This document shows positions 62,076 to 64,000 of a stretch of DNA of 64,000 nucleotides, piece by piece (position 1 is the stretch's first letter; every line of letters starts with the position of its first letter). This DNA comes from Pyrodictium sp. GTDB taxonomy: Archaea; Thermoproteota; Thermoprotei_A; Sulfolobales; Pyrodictiaceae. The translations under genes were made by a program, and so were the position numbers. The stretch spans positions 496,050-560,049 of the forward strand of contig JABXKE010000002.1 in the NCBI GenBank assembly GCA_013540595.1, in the 5' to 3' direction. The notes below the pieces were generated by a model. That model was not told where the DNA came from. It saw only the letters and a list, made by a program, of their open reading frames with translations, and searched no databases.

Positions 62076-62594
62076 GGTCTCAGAACCTCTGGAAAGATAG
62101 TTTAGTAAGCGCTCTAAGTTAATTCCGTACACAATTATTATTAGCCCAAATGTGAACACGTTAACTATAGCATCAATAAACAGTATGCCTGGACGATAAA
62201 CACTTCGCAAGGGTTTACACCTACTAAGTAGCACAATCGCATAGTATAGAGCGTAAAGATAGCCCAAGGGAAGTACACCCAGCACAAATGGCGCCAACTG
62301 TACTTCGCGAAGCCTGGTATCGCCCTCCTCGCGGCACACAGAATGAGCCCTCTTCGTAAGCCTATAGAGGATATTGAGGCCAACCACTACAACTGGCAGT
62401 GTTATAACATACAATACTGCAAATACTATTAATGCGTCCTGAGCAAGTTTAGGCTTTAGGTTAAACATTAGGACAGTGAAGAGTGTTGGTACTGCAGCAT
62501 GAACAGATGTTAGCAACACACTGTACTTTGGAACACTTACAGCTAACTCTTGAAGCTTTCTCTTCACTACCTCATCTACATCACTATTATGCAA
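62067..62594 (-). CDS. Four-helix membrane protein, unknown
   Basis: 175 aa. Hydrophobic segments are SVLLTSVHAAVPTLFTVLMF, ALIVFAVLYVITLPVVVVGL, LAPFVLGVLPLGYLYALYYA and ILFIDAIVNVFTFGLIIIVY, with a Cys-rich loop near KRAHSVCREEGDTR. No family recognised. Its 3' end overlaps the Cas4-like gene by 9 bp; structured locus B lies just upstream. Confidence 0.6.
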   Translation of the reverse strand: MHNSDVDEVVKRKLQELAVSVPKYSVLLTSVHAAVPTLFTVLMFNLKPKLAQDALIVFAVLYVITLPVVVVGLNILYRLTKRAHSVCREEGDTRLREVQLAPFVLGVLPLGYLYALYYAIVLLSRCKPLRSVYRPGILFIDAIVNVFTFGLIIIVYGINLERLLNYLSRGSETLE

Positions 62595-62618
62595 AACACT
62601 TATCCCCCATTACGAGTA

Positions 62619-62722
62619 GGCCGCTATTTATGGCGGCAATGTGGTACGCCTGCGACGAAAGAAGCCGCAGCCCCTAATTTATGGGCTGCGGGATGCTGAT
62701 GGAAGAGCCGTGCCGAGCCGCC
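62619..62722. other. Structured intergenic locus B (ncRNA candidate)
   Basis: Within the 202 bp gap 62595-62796 are three nested inverted repeats: GCCGC/GCGGC (62620-62637), a perfect 9-bp stem CCGCAGCCC (62665-62673) / GGGCTGCGG (62683-62691), and an outer helix GGCGGC (62632-62637) / GCCGCC (62717-62722). TGATGG (62697-62702) and CCGA (62713-62716), flanked by GC on each side, could make a kink-turn-like element. Strand and family are unknown. Confidence 0.45.
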
Positions 62723-62796
62723 AAAAATAAGCTGTGCATATTATTCTTGTAGGCTTTGCTTTGACAAGCGTTGTTGCTACCTTATTGTCTAGGACT

Positions 62797-63576
62797 CTAG
62801 ATGGATTCTTCTTTAATGCTCCACCTTGTAACCCTAAGGACTTTATCATGGTATATTACTATGCCCTTGTCTGTTATGTCGAATGGATGCCTTCTCATGC
62901 TGTGCCTTGTTCCTCTCATCTTCCATATTATTAGGCTTCTCTTGAGTTCTCCATCTATCTCGTCAAGGTCTAGTCTTATAATACCGTCAGCTGCGTGCTC
63001 TACGCCAGGCCCTCCAAATCCTCTTTCTGTAACAGATACTTGGCTTACTAAGAAGCTTGTTGTACCAAGACCGCTTAGTACCCTCTTCAGCATCATTACA
63101 ACACTTCTTGCGACACTAGGCTTAGTTAAGTATAGTGTCGAGACAGAGTCTATTACTACCCTTTGTGCACCCGTGTCGCGGATAGCTTCTTTGAGAACAT
63201 CTATGAGTAATCCTACATCTGTTGGGTCTCTTACGACGTACCTTTCCCGCTTCGCTGCTTCACCTATGCCTCCTGTGAAGGCGTCAACAATAGCAAAGAC
63301 ACTCTCTCTCTCGTATGGTTTTACATCCCAGCCAAATTGCGCCATATTTATCCTAACTTGTACTGGGTGCTCCTCAAGCGCCACATAGATTCCTGGCTCA
63401 CCCATTTGTAGGCCATTCCAGAGGTATTGTTGGCTCATAATGGTCTTGCCTGTGCCAGGACCGCCGCTTAGTAGGACGACATTCCTCCTTGGTATACCGC
63501 CATTTAGTATTTCGTCAAATCCGGGTATGCCGGTTTTAACCCTCTCAACTTGGAAGGGCATACTCAGCCTCACCAC
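62797..63576 (-). CDS. KaiC/RadA-like RecA-superfamily ATPase
   Basis: 259 aa. [20 protein letters not shown] then Walker [41 protein letters not shown], Walker [15 protein letters not shown], and [20 protein letters not shown] mark the single-domain KaiC-type archaeal RadA paralogues. Some of these (aRadC-like) take part in DNA repair, others in signalling. The 88 bp upstream separates it from the edge gene. No HTH or second RecA domain. Confidence 0.85.
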   Translation of the reverse strand: MVRLSMPFQVERVKTGIPGFDEILNGGIPRRNVVLLSGGPGTGKTIMSQQYLWNGLQMGEPGIYVALEEHPVQVRINMAQFGWDVKPYERESVFAIVDAFTGGIGEAAKRERYVVRDPTDVGLLIDVLKEAIRDTGAQRVVIDSVSTLYLTKPSVARSVVMMLKRVLSGLGTTSFLVSQVSVTERGFGGPGVEHAADGIIRLDLDEIDGELKRSLIIWKMRGTRHSMRRHPFDITDKGIVIYHDKVLRVTRWSIKEESI

Positions 63577-63697
63577 TATAGTAGATTATAGTGTAGACTG
63601 CACTACTTAATACTTACATTTGTGCCTTAGTAGCACATATTATGTCTTCTATCACAATCTCTTTTAGCTGGAGACATGTAGCCTTTCAGTTGGTGGT

Positions 63698-64000
63698 GTG
63701 TTAACATTGTCCTCTAGCATTAGAGAGAAGATCGTAGGCTGGCTTACGTCTGCTGGGTATATCGTGGCTCCCTTGCAGACGAGATTGCCGCCAGCGGCCG
63801 AGTGGGGAGTAGCAGCTATGACGCCGCCACCAGTACAAGTAAAGCTTAGAGTTCTGGGCCTCAAGGGGGACCTCGTAGTCTTAGGGCTTGGTGTAAACTT
63901 TTCTGACACGCATAAACAACTAATCAGTAATCTCCCCTTAAACAAGCGTGTTGAATTCACATCTGAACTTGTGGGCAAGCTGCTCGCCATATGCCCCTAT
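63698..64000 (+). CDS. Partial gene at right edge, DUF2299-like
   Basis: Open to the window end; 101 codons visible from GTG 63698 (TTG 63707 possible). SIREKIVGWLTSAGYIVAPL, AEWGVAAMTPPPVQVKLRVL and the following GLKGDLVVLGLGVNFSDTHK with LPLNKRVEFTSELVGKLLA resemble archaeal DUF2299 proteins, of unknown function. The opposite-strand frame over the same bases is a shadow. Confidence 0.6.
   Translation, partial: MLTLSSSIREKIVGWLTSAGYIVAPLQTRLPPAAEWGVAAMTPPPVQVKLRVLGLKGDLVVLGLGVNFSDTHKQLISNLPLNKRVEFTSELVGKLLAICPY

Noticed and set aside
63664-63990. Minus-strand frame at the right edge
   Set aside because: Composition is that of an antisense shadow; the plus-strand frame fits a DUF2299-like protein.

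Overview
The window looks like chromosomal DNA of a hyperthermophilic crenarchaeon (Thermoproteota, probably a Desulfurococcales relative; the species cannot be named from sequence alone). Supporting signs are a cysteine-ligand zinc ribbon of the crenarchaeal TFB type, Nop5/fibrillarin, a TIP49 homologue, a crenarchaeal-type tRNA splicing endonuclease subunit, a tRNA-Cys with a bulge-helix-bulge intron, frequent GTG/TTG starts and many 4-60 bp gene overlaps. No IS element, CRISPR array, rRNA or origin was seen.

Layout. 0.1-3.7 kb: phosphoribosyltransferase, Trm10-type tRNA methyltransferase, two C/D box guide RNAs, an intron-bearing tRNA-Cys and a Trm5/NOP2 chimera. 3.7-8.6 kb: leftward MoxR-DUF58 membrane-protein operon. 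8.7-12.6 kb: MobA-like gene, an aconitase stub, Taw3 and small unknowns. 12.7-17.9 kb: Nop5, fibrillarin, DUF61, an HTH regulator and AspRS, followed by a third C/D RNA on the opposite strand. 18.1-21.6 kb: alternative (siroheme-dependent) heme pathway with a fused AhbAB. 21.6-34 kb: folate-ligase-like protein, RecB-like nuclease, deoxyhypusine synthase, lysine methyltransferase-like protein, a PD-(D/E)XK candidate, UbiE/UbiX pair, EndA, DUF47, a radical SAM enzyme and GlyRS. 34-38 kb: agmatinase, RpoP, aIF1, TFB, spermidine synthase and a regulator. 38.5-39.7 kb: LysRS and NOP2 remnants truncated against each other. 39.7-45.3 kb: FeoA, dTMP kinase, flavoprotein, asparaginase, ribosomal L12/P1 and TIP49. 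45.4-49.1 kb: a fourth C/D RNA, a Ski2/Hel308 helicase and a PAPS-reductase-like PP-loop protein. 49.2-64 kb: structured intergenic RNA-like locus, ABC importer parts, TldD/TldE, rhomboid protease, sugar isomerase-like protein, MDR-like reductase, aminotransferase, a Cas4-like protein without its acidic catalytic residues, a second structured locus, a KaiC/RadA-like ATPase and a partial gene at the right edge.

Two themes stand out. First, RNA modification: guide RNAs, the two core C/D RNP proteins, Trm10, Taw3, EndA and its likely substrate all lie within 46 kb. Second, gene erosion: four protein genes survive only as 3' parts or a chimera (aconitase, class I LysRS, and two NOL1/NOP2/Sun methyltransferases, one of them joined in frame to a Trm5-like N-terminus). 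Either this lineage is shedding genes by deletion, or the two methyltransferase junctions are assembly artefacts; both are testable by reads spanning the junctions. Functional links within the window also include polyamine synthesis (agmatinase, SpeE) feeding hypusine formation (deoxyhypusine synthase).
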